A stretch of DNA of 64,000 bases, taken from the NCBI RefSeq assembly GCF_003425985.1, contig NZ_CP022985.1:905501-969500 (forward strand), given 5' to 3'. The translations under genes and the position numbers were made by a program. Shown here piece after piece: positions 18,569 to 27,247 of this stretch. Each line of letters opens with the position of its first letter. Position 1 is the stretch's first letter. The stretch is from Mariniflexile sp. TRM1-10 (GTDB taxonomy: Bacteria; Bacteroidota; Bacteroidia; Flavobacteriales; Flavobacteriaceae). The notes under the pieces were generated by a model, which was not told the DNA's origin, did no database searches, and was given only the letters and a program-made list of their open reading frames with translations.

Positions 18569-18576
18569 TATATTTG
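18569..18576 (+). promoter_or_regulatory. Candidate -7 element for the acyl-CoA dehydrogenase
   Basis: TATATTTG matches TAnnTTTG, 39 bases before the ATG at 18616. The position for TTG holds TTA instead, so the -33 part is weak. Confidence 0.5.
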
Positions 18577-18615
18577 TAAATATTTTTTAACAAATCATCA
18601 TCTTAATTGAGAATT

Positions 18616-19758
18616 ATGAATTTTAATCTTTCCGAAGAACACATTATGATACGCGATGCCGCTCGCGATTTTGCTCAAACAGAATTACTACCAGGTGTTA
18701 TTGAACGTGACGAAAACCAACATTTCCCTAAAGAATTGGTTAAAAAAATGGGGGATTTAGGATTTCTTGGCGTTATGGTCGACCCAAAATATGGTGGTAG
18801 TGGTATGGATGCTATATCGTATGTGTTAATTATGGAAGAATTATCAAAAATTGACGCTTCGGCTTCGGTTATAGTGTCTGTTAACAATTCCTTAGTGTGC
18901 TACGGCATTGAAACTTTTGGAACTGAAGCACAAAAACAAAAATACTTAACAAAATTAGCAACTGGTGAGTTTATTGGAGCCTTCTGTTTAAGCGAACCCG
19001 AAGCTGGTAGTGATGCGACCTCTCAAAAAACCTCAGCTATAGATAAAGGGGATCATTATCTATTAAACGGCACTAAAAACTGGATTACCAATGGTGGACG
19101 CGCCGATGTGTATTTAGTCATTGCGCAAACCGATAAGGATAAAGGTTCCCATGGTATTAATACTTTTATAGTTGAAAAAGGAACCGAAGGGTTTCATGTA
19201 GGACCAAAAGAAAATAAATTAGGGATTCGCGGAAGCGACACCCACACCTTACAATTTAACGATGTAAAAGTACCCAAAGAAAATCGCATCGGGGAGGATG
19301 GCTCAGGATTTAGATTCGCCATGAAAACACTATCTGGAGGTCGTATTGGCATTGCTTCACAGGCTCTAGGCATTGCTTCCGGTGCATACGAATTAGCATT
19401 AAAATACTCAAAAGAACGCAAAGCTTTTGGTACCGAAATATGCAACCACCAAGCGATTGCTTTTAAACTGGCAGATATGCATACCGAAATTGAAGCTGCT
19501 CGCCATTTAGTAATGAAAGCCGCTTGGGATAAAGACCAAGACAACAATTACGATGTGTCGAGTGCCATGGCAAAATTATACGCATCAAAAGTAGCCATGG
19601 AGCACACAGTAGAAGCAGTTCAAATACATGGTGGCAACGGTTTCGTAAAAGATTATCATGTGGAACGATTGATGCGTGACGCTAAAATCACCCAGATTTA
19701 CGAAGGCACTTCCGAAATTCAAAAAATCGTTATTTCAAGAAGCTTGATAAAACAATAA
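18616..19758 (+). CDS. Acyl-CoA dehydrogenase
   Basis: 380 residues from ATG 18616 (the frame is open from a TTG at 18607). Family landmarks: GAFCLSEPEAGSDATS and NGTKNWITNGG in the middle domain, and RKAFGTEICNHQAIAFKLADM then QIHGGNGFVKDYHVERLMRDAKITQIYEGTSEIQ in the C-terminal domain, where the YEGTSEIQ glutamate is the usual catalytic base of short-chain enzymes. It introduces a trans-2,3 double bond into acyl-CoA using FAD, passing electrons to ETF. Substrate chain length cannot be fixed; a short-chain or branched-chain enzyme is likely. Confidence 0.93.
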   Translation: MNFNLSEEHIMIRDAARDFAQTELLPGVIERDENQHFPKELVKKMGDLGFLGVMVDPKYGGSGMDAISYVLIMEELSKIDASASVIVSVNNSLVCYGIETFGTEAQKQKYLTKLATGEFIGAFCLSEPEAGSDATSQKTSAIDKGDHYLLNGTKNWITNGGRADVYLVIAQTDKDKGSHGINTFIVEKGTEGFHVGPKENKLGIRGSDTHTLQFNDVKVPKENRIGEDGSGFRFAMKTLSGGRIGIASQALGIASGAYELALKYSKERKAFGTEICNHQAIAFKLADMHTEIEAARHLVMKAAWDKDQDNNYDVSSAMAKLYASKVAMEHTVEAVQIHGGNGFVKDYHVERLMRDAKITQIYEGTSEIQKIVISRSLIKQ

Positions 19759-19775
19759 AAACTTTAGCCTGATCC

Positions 19776-19985
19776 CATCTTGGCCCTTTTGATTGAAACG
19801 AAAATATTCTTTGCGTAAGCTGGCTCGTTCTCTAAAACAACCTGCTGGGTTATTTTTATACACGCCGCCGTCCTGTTCCATATTTTAGCTTTTTAGCACT
19901 TCATAGCAGCGCTACGGAGTAAAAAAACAGGTAAGATATGGGGCAAAAAGATTATTTTGCAGCCAATTGAGAAAAGTCAAGATTA
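19776..19985. repeat. Degenerate palindromic intergenic element, copy 3
   Basis: About 210 bases with imperfect ends (left CATCTTGGCCC...; right complement TAATCTTGACTTTTC, then CAATTGGCTG as in copies 4 and 5). CATAGCAGCGCTACGG at 19902-19917 matches the central motif of copy 2 at 15 of 16 bases. More diverged and longer than other copies, so limits are approximate. Confidence 0.6.
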
Positions 19986-20238
19986 CCGATTTATGGGCTT
20001 GCTTTTTGTAATAATTAGTTACTCAGCGCTTATTAAAACAGATATGCAAATAGACATTTGAATAGCAATTTATTGTCATTTCTTCTATTTTCTTTATTCT
20101 TTATTCTATTTTCTTCTAGCGAAGCCTTGAATCAATCGGATACTAATGAAATTAAATAATGGACTTTTTTTTTGTTAAGTATATTAAAACCTTCCGACTT
20201 AAAGCCAATAGATTTTTATCTTTAGAAAAAAATACTTT
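19986..20238. other. Gene-free AT-rich stretch upstream of the arsenosugar-type cluster
   Basis: No coding sequence seen. TATTCTTTATTCTATTTTC-type tracts occur near 20090-20115. TATCTTTA shortly before 20239 is a one-mismatch -7 candidate for the cluster, without a clear -33 box. Confidence 0.5.
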
Positions 20239-20574
20239 ATGCAAAAAACATATTACGACCCAGCCGATTTAAAAAAGTTTGGAAAAATCTCTGAATGGAA
20301 TGAAGAATTAGGCGCAAAATTTTTCGATTACTACGGAAAGGTTTTTGAAGAAGGCGCACTGACAGAAAGAGAAAAATCGTTAATAGCCTTGGCTGTATCG
20401 CATACCATCCAATGTCCCTATTGCATTGATGCCTATACGGGGGATGGATTACAACGAGGTATTACCAAAGAAGAAATGATGGAAGCACTGCATGTTGCCG
20501 CAGCGATTCGTGGTGGTGCATCGTTAGTACACGGTGTTCAAATGATGAATAAAGTGAACAAGTTAGACATGTAA
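20239..20574 (+). CDS. AhpD-like protein associated with arsenosugar biosynthesis
   Basis: 111 residues of the carboxymuconolactone decarboxylase/AhpD fold. TIQCPYCIDAYTGDGLQRG carries the CxxC pair (about residues 54-57) and HVAAAIRGGASLVHGVQMMNK follows. This size and pattern match the small peroxidase-like protein that accompanies ArsS in arsenosugar operons; that is family knowledge, and the reaction is not established. It lies 102 bases before arsS on the same strand and is first in the cluster. A generic alkylhydroperoxidase role is the alternative. Confidence 0.85.
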   Translation: MQKTYYDPADLKKFGKISEWNEELGAKFFDYYGKVFEEGALTEREKSLIALAVSHTIQCPYCIDAYTGDGLQRGITKEEMMEALHVAAAIRGGASLVHGVQMMNKVNKLDM

Positions 20575-20676
20575 AATGAGTTACGATTTTTGATTTCTTT
20601 AATTCGTAATCAAGCTGGAAGACGGAAGTTAAAGTAAACCATGAAACTCTGAAGCTTTGAAACTTTGAAACTTTTT

Positions 20677-21729
20677 ATGATCAAATCCCTACATAAACGC
20701 GAAAGCGCACTAGCAAATAGCAAACGGCAATTAGAAATTTTATCGAATGGTATTTTTCAAAAAGGCGTATTACCAACTTTTAAGGAGAAGATTTCTGAAA
20801 CAAATGAATTTCCACTTAAAGCTAAAAAACTTGAAATTTTACAAATTAATGTGGGCTACATGTGTAATCAAGTATGCTCGCATTGCCATGTAGATGCAGG
20901 TCCAGACCGCAAAGAAATTATGACGCGGGAAACCATGATTCAGTGTTTGAACGTTATAAAAAACACAGGCGCACACACTTTAGACTTAACAGGAGGCGCC
21001 CCCGAAATGAATCCAAATTTCCGATGGTTTGTTGAAGAAGCCTCAAAAGCCGGTATAAAAGATTTTATTGTTCGTTCTAATTTAACCATTATTACTGCCA
21101 ATAAAAAATACAACGATTTGCCTGAATTTTTCAAAAAACACAACGTGCATGTCGTAAGTTCGATGCCCCATTGGACCCGTGGAAAAACCGACAAACAAAG
21201 AGGATACGGTGTTTTTAACGCTTCTATTGAGGCATTAAAAATGCTTAATGCTGTTGGTTATGGCATGCCAGAAAACAAGTTGCGATTAGATTTGGTCTAC
21301 AACCCATCAGGCGCTTTTTTACCAAGCAATCAAAAGTCAATGGAAAAAGATTTTAAAAAGGCACTTTTAGAAGCATTCAATATTCACTTTCATAATTTAT
21401 TTGCTATAACCAATTTACCTATTAGCAGGTTTTTAGATTATTTAATTGCTTCTGAAAACTACGAAGATTACATGTATGCTTTGGTCGAGGCTTACAATCC
21501 CGCAGCAGTAGCAAATGTGATGTGTACCAATACCCTATCTGTAAGTTGGGATGGTTATTTATATGATTGCGATTTCAACCAAATGCTACAACTTCCTGTA
21601 AATAGTAAAGTAAAACACATTTCAGATTATAATGAAGACTTATTAGAAGGCAGAAACATCGTAATGTCACAACATTGTTATGGTTGCACCGCAGGAGCAG
21701 GAAGTAGTTGCCAAGGCAGTGTGATTTAA
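20677..21729 (+). CDS. arsS: Arsenosugar biosynthesis radical SAM protein ArsS
   Basis: 350 residues from ATG 20677; the frame opens at a TTG at 20665 inside a GAAACTTT-type repeat, so the ATG is preferred. YMCNQVCSHCHVDAGPDRKE holds the CxxxCxxC cluster motif near residue 62. DLTGGAPEMNP is the SAM-contact region. The Cys-rich C-terminus (CTNTL, YDCDFNQM, QHCYGCTAGAGSSCQGSVI) fits the ArsS family, some members of which carry selenocysteine in this part. Known role in cyanobacteria: joins the 5'-deoxyadenosyl group to dimethylated arsenic. Neighbours (ArsM-like, PNP and two glycosyltransferases) support the same pathway here. Confidence 0.92.
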   Translation: MIKSLHKRESALANSKRQLEILSNGIFQKGVLPTFKEKISETNEFPLKAKKLEILQINVGYMCNQVCSHCHVDAGPDRKEIMTRETMIQCLNVIKNTGAHTLDLTGGAPEMNPNFRWFVEEASKAGIKDFIVRSNLTIITANKKYNDLPEFFKKHNVHVVSSMPHWTRGKTDKQRGYGVFNASIEALKMLNAVGYGMPENKLRLDLVYNPSGAFLPSNQKSMEKDFKKALLEAFNIHFHNLFAITNLPISRFLDYLIASENYEDYMYALVEAYNPAAVANVMCTNTLSVSWDGYLYDCDFNQMLQLPVNSKVKHISDYNEDLLEGRNIVMSQHCYGCTAGAGSSCQGSVI

Positions 21730-21751
21730 GTGGAATTTTCAAAAGACATTC

Positions 21752-22420
21752 ATGGGGATTTTAAGCAATAGCAACAATGATAATCAAGAGATGGCTACAC
21801 ATTTTTCTTCTTCTAAAAAAGCCATCATTATTTTTACAAGAAATCCCGAATTAGGGCAATGTAAAACCAGATTAGCCAAAACTATTGGAGACACATCGGC
21901 ATTAGAAGTTTACAAACATCTTTTAAAACATACCGCAAATGTTGCCAAAATCACGAATGCCGATAAATTTGTATTTTATTCTGAAGCCATTCAAAAAAAC
22001 GATTTTTGGGACGCTTCCATTTTTAGAAAGAAATTACAGGAAGGATCCGATTTAGGAGCAAAAATGCAAAATGCTTTTACAGACATTTTTTCGTTAGGCT
22101 ATAAAAAAGTCATTATAATAGGCAGCGATTTACTCGATTTAAAAGCTACACACATAAATTTAGCATTTGATGCCTTAAATGAAAACGAATTCGTTATCGG
22201 ACCTGCAAAAGATGGTGGTTATTACCTTTTAGGGATGCATGCTATGCAAGACACTATTTTTAAAGACAAAGCTTGGGGAACGCCTTCCGTATTAAAAGAA
22301 ACCCTGAAAAATTTAACAGATAGCAACTACTATTTACTAGAAGAATTAAACGATATTGATACCTTTGAAGATATGAAACACTATCAAGAACTAGAAAAAT
22401 ATTATATTAAAAATGATTAA
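21752..22420 (+). CDS. TIGR04282-family glycosyltransferase (arsenosugar cluster)
   Basis: 222 residues, GT-A-like fold. KKAIIIFTRNPELGQCKTRLAKTIGD is the nucleotide-binding signature; VIIIGSDLLDLKATHI carries the acidic metal motif; FVIGPAKDGGYYLLGMH and INDIDTFEDMKHY-type sequence (LNDIDTFEDM) close the domain. This family was first named as radical-SAM-associated transferase 1 because of its genome neighbours. Inferred role: glycosyl or related transfer during arsenosugar assembly; the donor is unknown. The start at 21752 leaves a 13-residue polar lead; ATG at 21791 is an alternative. It overlaps the next gene by 8 bases. Confidence 0.88.
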   Translation: MGILSNSNNDNQEMATHFSSSKKAIIIFTRNPELGQCKTRLAKTIGDTSALEVYKHLLKHTANVAKITNADKFVFYSEAIQKNDFWDASIFRKKLQEGSDLGAKMQNAFTDIFSLGYKKVIIIGSDLLDLKATHINLAFDALNENEFVIGPAKDGGYYLLGMHAMQDTIFKDKAWGTPSVLKETLKNLTDSNYYLLEELNDIDTFEDMKHYQELEKYYIKND

Positions 22421-23225
22421 GTACATAGAAGAAACCGTTACGTATTTACAAGACAAAGGATTCGAAAATCCTGAAATAGGCATTATATTAGGCACCGGTT
22501 TAGGGCAACTTACAAATGACATCGACATCATAAAAGAAGTTAGCTACAACCACATCCCTAACTTCCCAACAGCCACTGTAGAGTTCCATAAAGGCAAACT
22601 CATTTATGGTATTTTAGAAGGCAAAAAAGTCATGGTTATGCAAGGGCGCTTTCACATTTACGAAGGCTACTCGCTACAAGACGTTACCTACCCGGTTCGT
22701 ATCATGGAAAAATTAGGCATCAAAACCTTATTAATTTCCAATGCAGCAGGAGCCATCAATTTAAATTTCAAAAAAGGCGAACTCATGCTTATTGAAGACC
22801 ACATTAATCTTCAAGGTAGTTCCCCATTGGCCTTTAAAGGCGTTGAATTATTGGGCGAACGCTTTACCGACATGAGCGCACCTTACAATGCCGAAATCAA
22901 TTCAAAATTCAAATCCATAGCAAAAGCCCACAACATGACATTACACGAAGGGGTTTATGCCAGCGTCGTTGGTCCGCAATTAGAAACCCGTGCAGAATAC
23001 CGCATGTTAAAAATTATGGGAGCCGATGCGGTGGGGATGAGTACCGTACCCGAAATTATTGTCGCCAATCATTTAAAATTAAAAGTGGCTGCGGTGTCAG
23101 TTTTGACCGATGAATGCGACCCAAACAACTTAAAACCTGTTGATATTGCCGAAATTATCGCCATGGCAGGAAAAGCAGAACCCAACATGATTACATTATT
23201 TAAAGAATTGATAAAGACATTATAG
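22413..23225 (+). CDS. punA: Purine-nucleoside phosphorylase
   Basis: 270 residues, trimeric class II type. GIILGTGLGQL, MQGRFHIYEGYSLQDVTYPVR (phosphate and ribose contacts), LISNAAGAIN, GPQLETRAEYRMLKIMGADAVGMSTVPE and AVSVLTDECDPN are present in order. It splits purine nucleosides with phosphate. Overlap with the upstream transferase implies coupled translation, so a role in the cluster is plausible: removing adenine from the arsenic-bearing adenosyl product of ArsS. That is inference; ordinary purine salvage would show the same motifs. Confidence 0.93.
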   Translation: MIKYIEETVTYLQDKGFENPEIGIILGTGLGQLTNDIDIIKEVSYNHIPNFPTATVEFHKGKLIYGILEGKKVMVMQGRFHIYEGYSLQDVTYPVRIMEKLGIKTLLISNAAGAINLNFKKGELMLIEDHINLQGSSPLAFKGVELLGERFTDMSAPYNAEINSKFKSIAKAHNMTLHEGVYASVVGPQLETRAEYRMLKIMGADAVGMSTVPEIIVANHLKLKVAAVSVLTDECDPNNLKPVDIAEIIAMAGKAEPNMITLFKELIKTL

Positions 23226-23396
23226 GGTATTTGGGCGTTACCACACCCTTCGTCTCCGCTCAGGGCAGGCTGTCGGGCTTTCCGCTATATCTTTTTTTGC
23301 TTTTAATGGCAAAAAAGGATGCCGCTGCAAATGCGTAGCATTCACGATTTCATTGATTTAAAAACAGGATGCATGAGTAATCCCTAACGCAAAACA

Positions 23397-23429
23397 AGAC
23401 CTCACAGGTTTTAAAAACCTGTGAGGTCT
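23397..23429. repeat. 33-bp palindromic repeat, copy A
   Basis: A near-perfect palindrome (arms begin AGACCTCACAGGTTTT) with an identical second copy at 30486-30518. The same 221-base gap (23226-23446) starts with a GGGCGTTACC...GCTCAGGG-type fragment recurring in part near 34426 and 53449. No gene in the gap; the hairpin lies 17 bases before the arsM-like start. Confidence 0.92.
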
Positions 23430-23446
23430 AAAAAAACAGAAAAAAA

Positions 23447-24415
23447 ATGAGCTATTTAGAAGCCACACATAACGTATACAAAGAAGCTGCTTTAACACCA
23501 GACGTTGGTTTATGCTGTACCACCAACCCTATTTGGGAATTACCCGGTTTAAAGATTCCTAAAATCATGCAAGAAATGAATTATGGCTGTGGCAGCACCG
23601 TGCATGCACGCGATTTAACCAACAATCCAAAAATGCTTTATGTGGGTGTTGGTGGTGGTATGGAATTGTTGCAATTCGCCTATTTTAATCGTCAGAAAGG
23701 TGGCGTTATTGGTATTGATGTGGTTGACGAAATGCTCGAAGCATCGCGTAAAAACTTTATAGAAGCCGAAGCACAAAACCCATGGTTTAAAAGTGAGTTT
23801 GTAGACCTAAAAAAAGGCGATGCCATGAATCTGCCCGTTGAAGATAATAGTATTGACATCGCAGCACAAAATTGCCTTTTCAATATTTTTAAGGCGGACG
23901 ATTTAAAACAAGCCGTTTCAGAAATGTATCGCGTACTAAAACCACATGGCAAATTGGTAATGAGCGACCCCACCTGCGAACAAGAAATGAATGATGCTCT
24001 TAGAAACGATGATCGTTTGCGTGCTTTATGTTTAAGTGGTAGTTTACCAATAGCCGATTATGTAAAAGCGCTCACCGATGCGGGTTTTGGCACCATTGAA
24101 ATTAGAGCCAGAAAACCATATCGAATTCTTGATCCCAAAAGCTATCCAACACAAGAACTTATATATATTGAATCTATTGAAGTAGCAGCAATAAAAGACC
24201 CGATGCCGAGTGATGGGCCATGTATATTTACAGGAAAAGCAGCTATTTACTATGGCGAACACCATTACTTTGATGACAAAAAAGGACACGTTTTACTTAA
24301 AAACCAACCTTTAGCTATTTGCGATAAAACAGCAGGTGCTTTAGCTTCGTTAAACAGAGACGATATTTTTATTAGTGAATCCACCTTTCATTATGATGGT
24401 GGTGGGTGTTGTTAA
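23447..24415 (+). CDS. arsM: ArsM-like arsenite S-adenosylmethionine methyltransferase
   Basis: 322 residues. The class I methyltransferase core shows MLYVGVGGGMELLQFAYF, GVIGIDVVDEML, KGDAMNLPVEDNSIDIAAQNCLFNIF and EMYRVLKPHGKLVMSDPTC. Cysteines that could bind As(III) occur in GLCCTTNP and NYGCGSTVHA near the N-terminus, with a further pair at the end (GGGCC). This arrangement fits the arsenosugar-pathway branch of ArsM rather than ubiquinone methyltransferases. Inferred role: forms the methylated arsenic substrate used by ArsS. It is separated from PNP by 221 bases with repeats, so transcriptional continuity is likely but unproven. Confidence 0.88.
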   Translation: MSYLEATHNVYKEAALTPDVGLCCTTNPIWELPGLKIPKIMQEMNYGCGSTVHARDLTNNPKMLYVGVGGGMELLQFAYFNRQKGGVIGIDVVDEMLEASRKNFIEAEAQNPWFKSEFVDLKKGDAMNLPVEDNSIDIAAQNCLFNIFKADDLKQAVSEMYRVLKPHGKLVMSDPTCEQEMNDALRNDDRLRALCLSGSLPIADYVKALTDAGFGTIEIRARKPYRILDPKSYPTQELIYIESIEVAAIKDPMPSDGPCIFTGKAAIYYGEHHYFDDKKGHVLLKNQPLAICDKTAGALASLNRDDIFISESTFHYDGGGCC

Positions 24416-24416
24416 A

Positions 24417-24632
24417 ATTCCTGCGAAAGCAGGAATCTAGCAAAGATCAATAAAAAGTTTCATTTTGACCTCAAGGTCAAAAACCGAAATTTTGCATTTT
24501 ACCTCACCCAGAACTGCCTTCGGGCAGTTCTGACCTCTCAAGGAGAAGTGAGTTGGAGGCTGAGCCTTCAGGAAATTATTTAGATTAAAAAGTTAACAAA
24601 ACAAAAAAATAGATTCCTGCCTTCGCAGGAAT
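24417..24632. repeat. Hairpin repeats between arsM and the desaturase-like gene
   Basis: Three short hairpins fill this 222-base gap: ATTCCTGCGAAAGCAGGAAT (24417-24436), CAGAACTGCC-TTCG-type GGGCAGTTCTG (24509-24532) and ATTCCTGCCTTCGCAGGAAT (24613-24632). The first and third share arms with a copy at 34393-34412. The last lies 5 bases before the next start codon, where it could affect translation. Confidence 0.9.
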
Positions 24633-24637
24633 TCAAT

Positions 24638-25525
24638 ATGGAAAAATATATTGACATCATAAAAAACTCCTATTCCGGATATTGGAATTACTTAAAACAT
24701 GAGTTGATTTCCATTAACCATTGGGACAACTTTTTTTATGGGTTAATTGGTATTTCACTCATTGTATGGCTATTGGAGATTGTATTTCCATGGCGAAAAA
24801 ACCAATCCGTTTTTAGGAAAGATTTTTGGTTAGACACCTTTTATATGTTTTTCAACTTCTTCTTTTTAAATTTAATGGTGCTCATTGCTTTATCAAACAC
24901 CGTAGCTGCGCTATTCGATGATGGTTTAAAAACAATAGGGCTCTCCATTTCAAGCCTTCAACTTTTTGATGTTGATACGCTACCAAAATGGTTAGGATTA
25001 TTAATATTCTTTTTGGTTTCAGACTTCGTACAATGGAACACACACCGCTTATTGCACCGCGTCCCTTTTCTGTGGAATTTCCACAAAGTCCATCACTCGG
25101 TAAAAGAAATGGGATTTGCCGCCCACTTACGCTATCATTGGATGGAACCCGTAGTTTACAAATCACTGTTATATATTCCTATTGCTATTATTGGTGGTTT
25201 TGATGCGCAAGATGTTGCCATTGTTTACTTTTTCAGCATTGTTATTGGTCATTTAAACCATGCCAATTTGGGTTGGGATTATGGGTTTTTAAAACACATC
25301 CTCAACAACCCCAAAATGCACATTTGGCATCACGCTAAAGAACTCCCTAAGCATGTTAGATTTGGTGTTAATTACGGACTAACACTAAGCCTTTGGGATT
25401 ATCTTTTCAAAACAAACTACATACCTTACAATGGAAAAGACATTGAATTGGGTTTTGATGGCGATGACCAATTTCCAAAAGATTTTTTAAGTCAGGAAAT
25501 CTATCCACTTAACAAAAAACAATGA
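24638..25525 (+). CDS. Sterol desaturase / fatty acid hydroxylase family membrane protein
   Basis: 295 residues with about four to five hydrophobic helices. Histidine boxes of the di-iron hydroxylase superfamily are visible: HRLLHR, FHKVHHS and, later, HLNHANLGWD and IWHHAKE. Members hydroxylate or desaturate lipids at the membrane using O2. In this cluster a role on a lipid precursor of arsenolipids is possible but inferred. Its stop overlaps the next gene's ATG by 4 bases (ATGA), so the two are translationally coupled. Confidence 0.88.
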   Translation: MEKYIDIIKNSYSGYWNYLKHELISINHWDNFFYGLIGISLIVWLLEIVFPWRKNQSVFRKDFWLDTFYMFFNFFFLNLMVLIALSNTVAALFDDGLKTIGLSISSLQLFDVDTLPKWLGLLIFFLVSDFVQWNTHRLLHRVPFLWNFHKVHHSVKEMGFAAHLRYHWMEPVVYKSLLYIPIAIIGGFDAQDVAIVYFFSIVIGHLNHANLGWDYGFLKHILNNPKMHIWHHAKELPKHVRFGVNYGLTLSLWDYLFKTNYIPYNGKDIELGFDGDDQFPKDFLSQEIYPLNKKQ

Positions 25526-26223
25526 CAAAATTGTACAACATCCTTATTTTCATATTATTGAGCTTTCCCATGCAAGCTCAAAATTTTGATCATTCATCAT
25601 GGACTAAACTTTTGCAAAAACATGTTTCCAACGAGGGCCAGGTTCATTACAAAACTTTCAAAACAGACAACAAAGAATTAGCAACATACATCAGGTATTT
25701 AAGCAAAAATACTCCCAACGACACTTATTCAAAAGAAGAAAAACTAGCTTATTGGATAAACGCTTACAACGCATTAACTATCGATTTAATTTTACGCAAT
25801 TATCCAATTAAAAGCATTAAAGACATTAAAAAACCCTGGGATCAACGTATTTGGACATTTTCTGATGAATGGTATAATTTAAATGCTATTGAACATGAAA
25901 TTCTTCGCAAAATGAACGAACCCCGTATTCATTTTGCCATTGTTTGTGCCTCTGTTTCTTGTCCGAAATTATTAAACGAAGCTTATACCTCTAAAAATTT
26001 AGACGTTCAGCTTACAAAAGCTACAAAAGATTTTTTAGCCGATAACACTAAAAATTCTATTTCAACAGACAAACTGGAACTATCAAAAATATTCCAGTGG
26101 TTTGCCAAAGATTTTAAACAAAATGGGGCTTTAATTGATTTTTTAAATTTAAATACAGATATCAAGATTTCTAATAAAGCCAAAACAAGTTATAAAGACT
26201 ATAATTGGAATTTGAATGAATAA
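25522..26223 (+). CDS. DUF547 domain protein, exported
   Basis: 233 residues with a cleavable signal (MTKLYNILIFILLSFPMQAQ). The DUF547 core is clear: KLAYWINAYNALTIDLILRNYPIKSIKDI and RIHFAIVCASVSCPKLLNEAYT. DUF547 has a papain-like-fold assignment in some resources, but I know of no assured reaction. Overlaps both neighbours (4 bases upstream, 8 downstream), so it belongs to a tightly coupled set with the hydroxylase and the TIGR04283-type transferase. Proteins of this type are repeatedly found next to arsenosugar genes. Confidence 0.87.
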   Translation: MTKLYNILIFILLSFPMQAQNFDHSSWTKLLQKHVSNEGQVHYKTFKTDNKELATYIRYLSKNTPNDTYSKEEKLAYWINAYNALTIDLILRNYPIKSIKDIKKPWDQRIWTFSDEWYNLNAIEHEILRKMNEPRIHFAIVCASVSCPKLLNEAYTSKNLDVQLTKATKDFLADNTKNSISTDKLELSKIFQWFAKDFKQNGALIDFLNLNTDIKISNKAKTSYKDYNWNLNE

Positions 26224-26961
26224 AATTTCAATTATCATTCCTGTTTTAAATGAAGCTAACACCATTGCTAACTTACTTCATTATCTGATAACTAATTCGT
26301 CTCCGGAAAATATTGCAGACATTATCGTAGTGGACGGTGGAAGTTCTGATGGCACCAAAAATATGGTATCATCTTTTATATCAAGTCAAACGCAGTCGAA
26401 ACCACAGAACTTTTCGACCACGCTCGAAGATACTACCATTCAGCTTTTAACTTCAGCTAAAGGCAGGGCCAAACAAATGAACTTTGGTGCAAAACATGCC
26501 ACTGGGAACATCCTTTACTTTTTATATGCCGATTCATTTCCCCCTAAAGATTTCGACAAATTAATTATTGAAAAAGTTGAAAAAGGCAATAAAGCAGGTT
26601 GCTTTAGCATGCAATTTAACAGCGACCATTGGTGGCTAAAGTTAGCTGGTTGGCTAACTCGATTTAATTGGAAAGTGTGCAGAGGTGGCGACCAAAGTTT
26701 GTTTATCACCAAATCACTATTCAGTGATATTGCGGTTATAATGAAAATTTCACCATTTACGAAGACAACGATTTAATTGCTAAACTTTACAAGCTCAAAC
26801 AATTTACAGTCATTCAAAAATGGCTTATTACCTCTGCAAGACATTATAATAATAACGGCGTTTGGAAACTACAATACCATTTTATGGTGATTCATTTAAA
26901 AAAGCGTTTTGATGCTTCGGCAGAAGATTTACACAACTACTACAAACGGCATATCTGCTAA
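26216..26961 (+). pseudogene. TIGR04283-family glycosyltransferase, frameshifted
   Basis: The first 172 or so codons give a GT2 domain (MNKISIIIPVLNEANTI, ADIIVVDGGSSDGT, KGRAKQMNFGAKHATGNILYFLYADSFPP, CRGGDQSLFITKSLF). Around 26732 the frame breaks: the sequence reads ATTGCGGTTATAATG, and adding one G (giving Gly-Gly-Tyr-Asn-Glu) restores a reading that continues IYEDNDLIAKLYKLKQF and ITSARHYNNNGVWKLQ to a stop at 26961, as in intact members. So a single-base deletion, or a sequencing error, splits the gene; without repair it ends at 26776. Residues near 60-75 contain a repeat-like insertion. Confidence 0.85.
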
Positions 26962-26981
26962 CTTAACAACGTTTGATCGAT

Positions 26982-27219
26982 GTTAGAAGTACAATGTTAA
27001 AAGTTTAGAGTTTAATGTACCGATGAAGTTTGTGACATACGATTGAACGATTCAACGGTTAAAACAATTAAAAGTCACATGTTATGTTCATCAACCTTAA
27101 CTAAGGATTTGTAATGATATCGTTTTTTATTTAACTATTTAAGCACGTGGATTTCAGATCGCATCGAACTCTTAACTCTTAACTCTGAACTTTTAACTTT
27201 TAATATTGTACTTCTAACT
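26982..27219. repeat. Short element with terminal inverted repeats
   Basis: Left arm GTTAGAAGTACAATGTTAAA (from 26982) matches the complement of the right arm, which ends TTGTACTTCTAAC (to about 27218), with an added run of CTTAACT-type short repeats at 27172-27200. About 238 bases, no coding capacity, located in the gap between two convergent genes. It could be a small nonautonomous element. Confidence 0.7.
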
Positions 27220-27247
27220 TTAAAATTCAAACTCCCCTTAACAAATA

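Noticed and set aside
23226..23446. Riboswitch upstream of the arsM-like gene.
   Set aside because: The structure is accounted for by dispersed repeat fragments and a 33-bp palindrome that also occurs elsewhere; no known riboswitch pattern.
26982..27219. Insertion sequence.
   Set aside because: No transposase or remnant of one; only inverted ends in about 240 bases.
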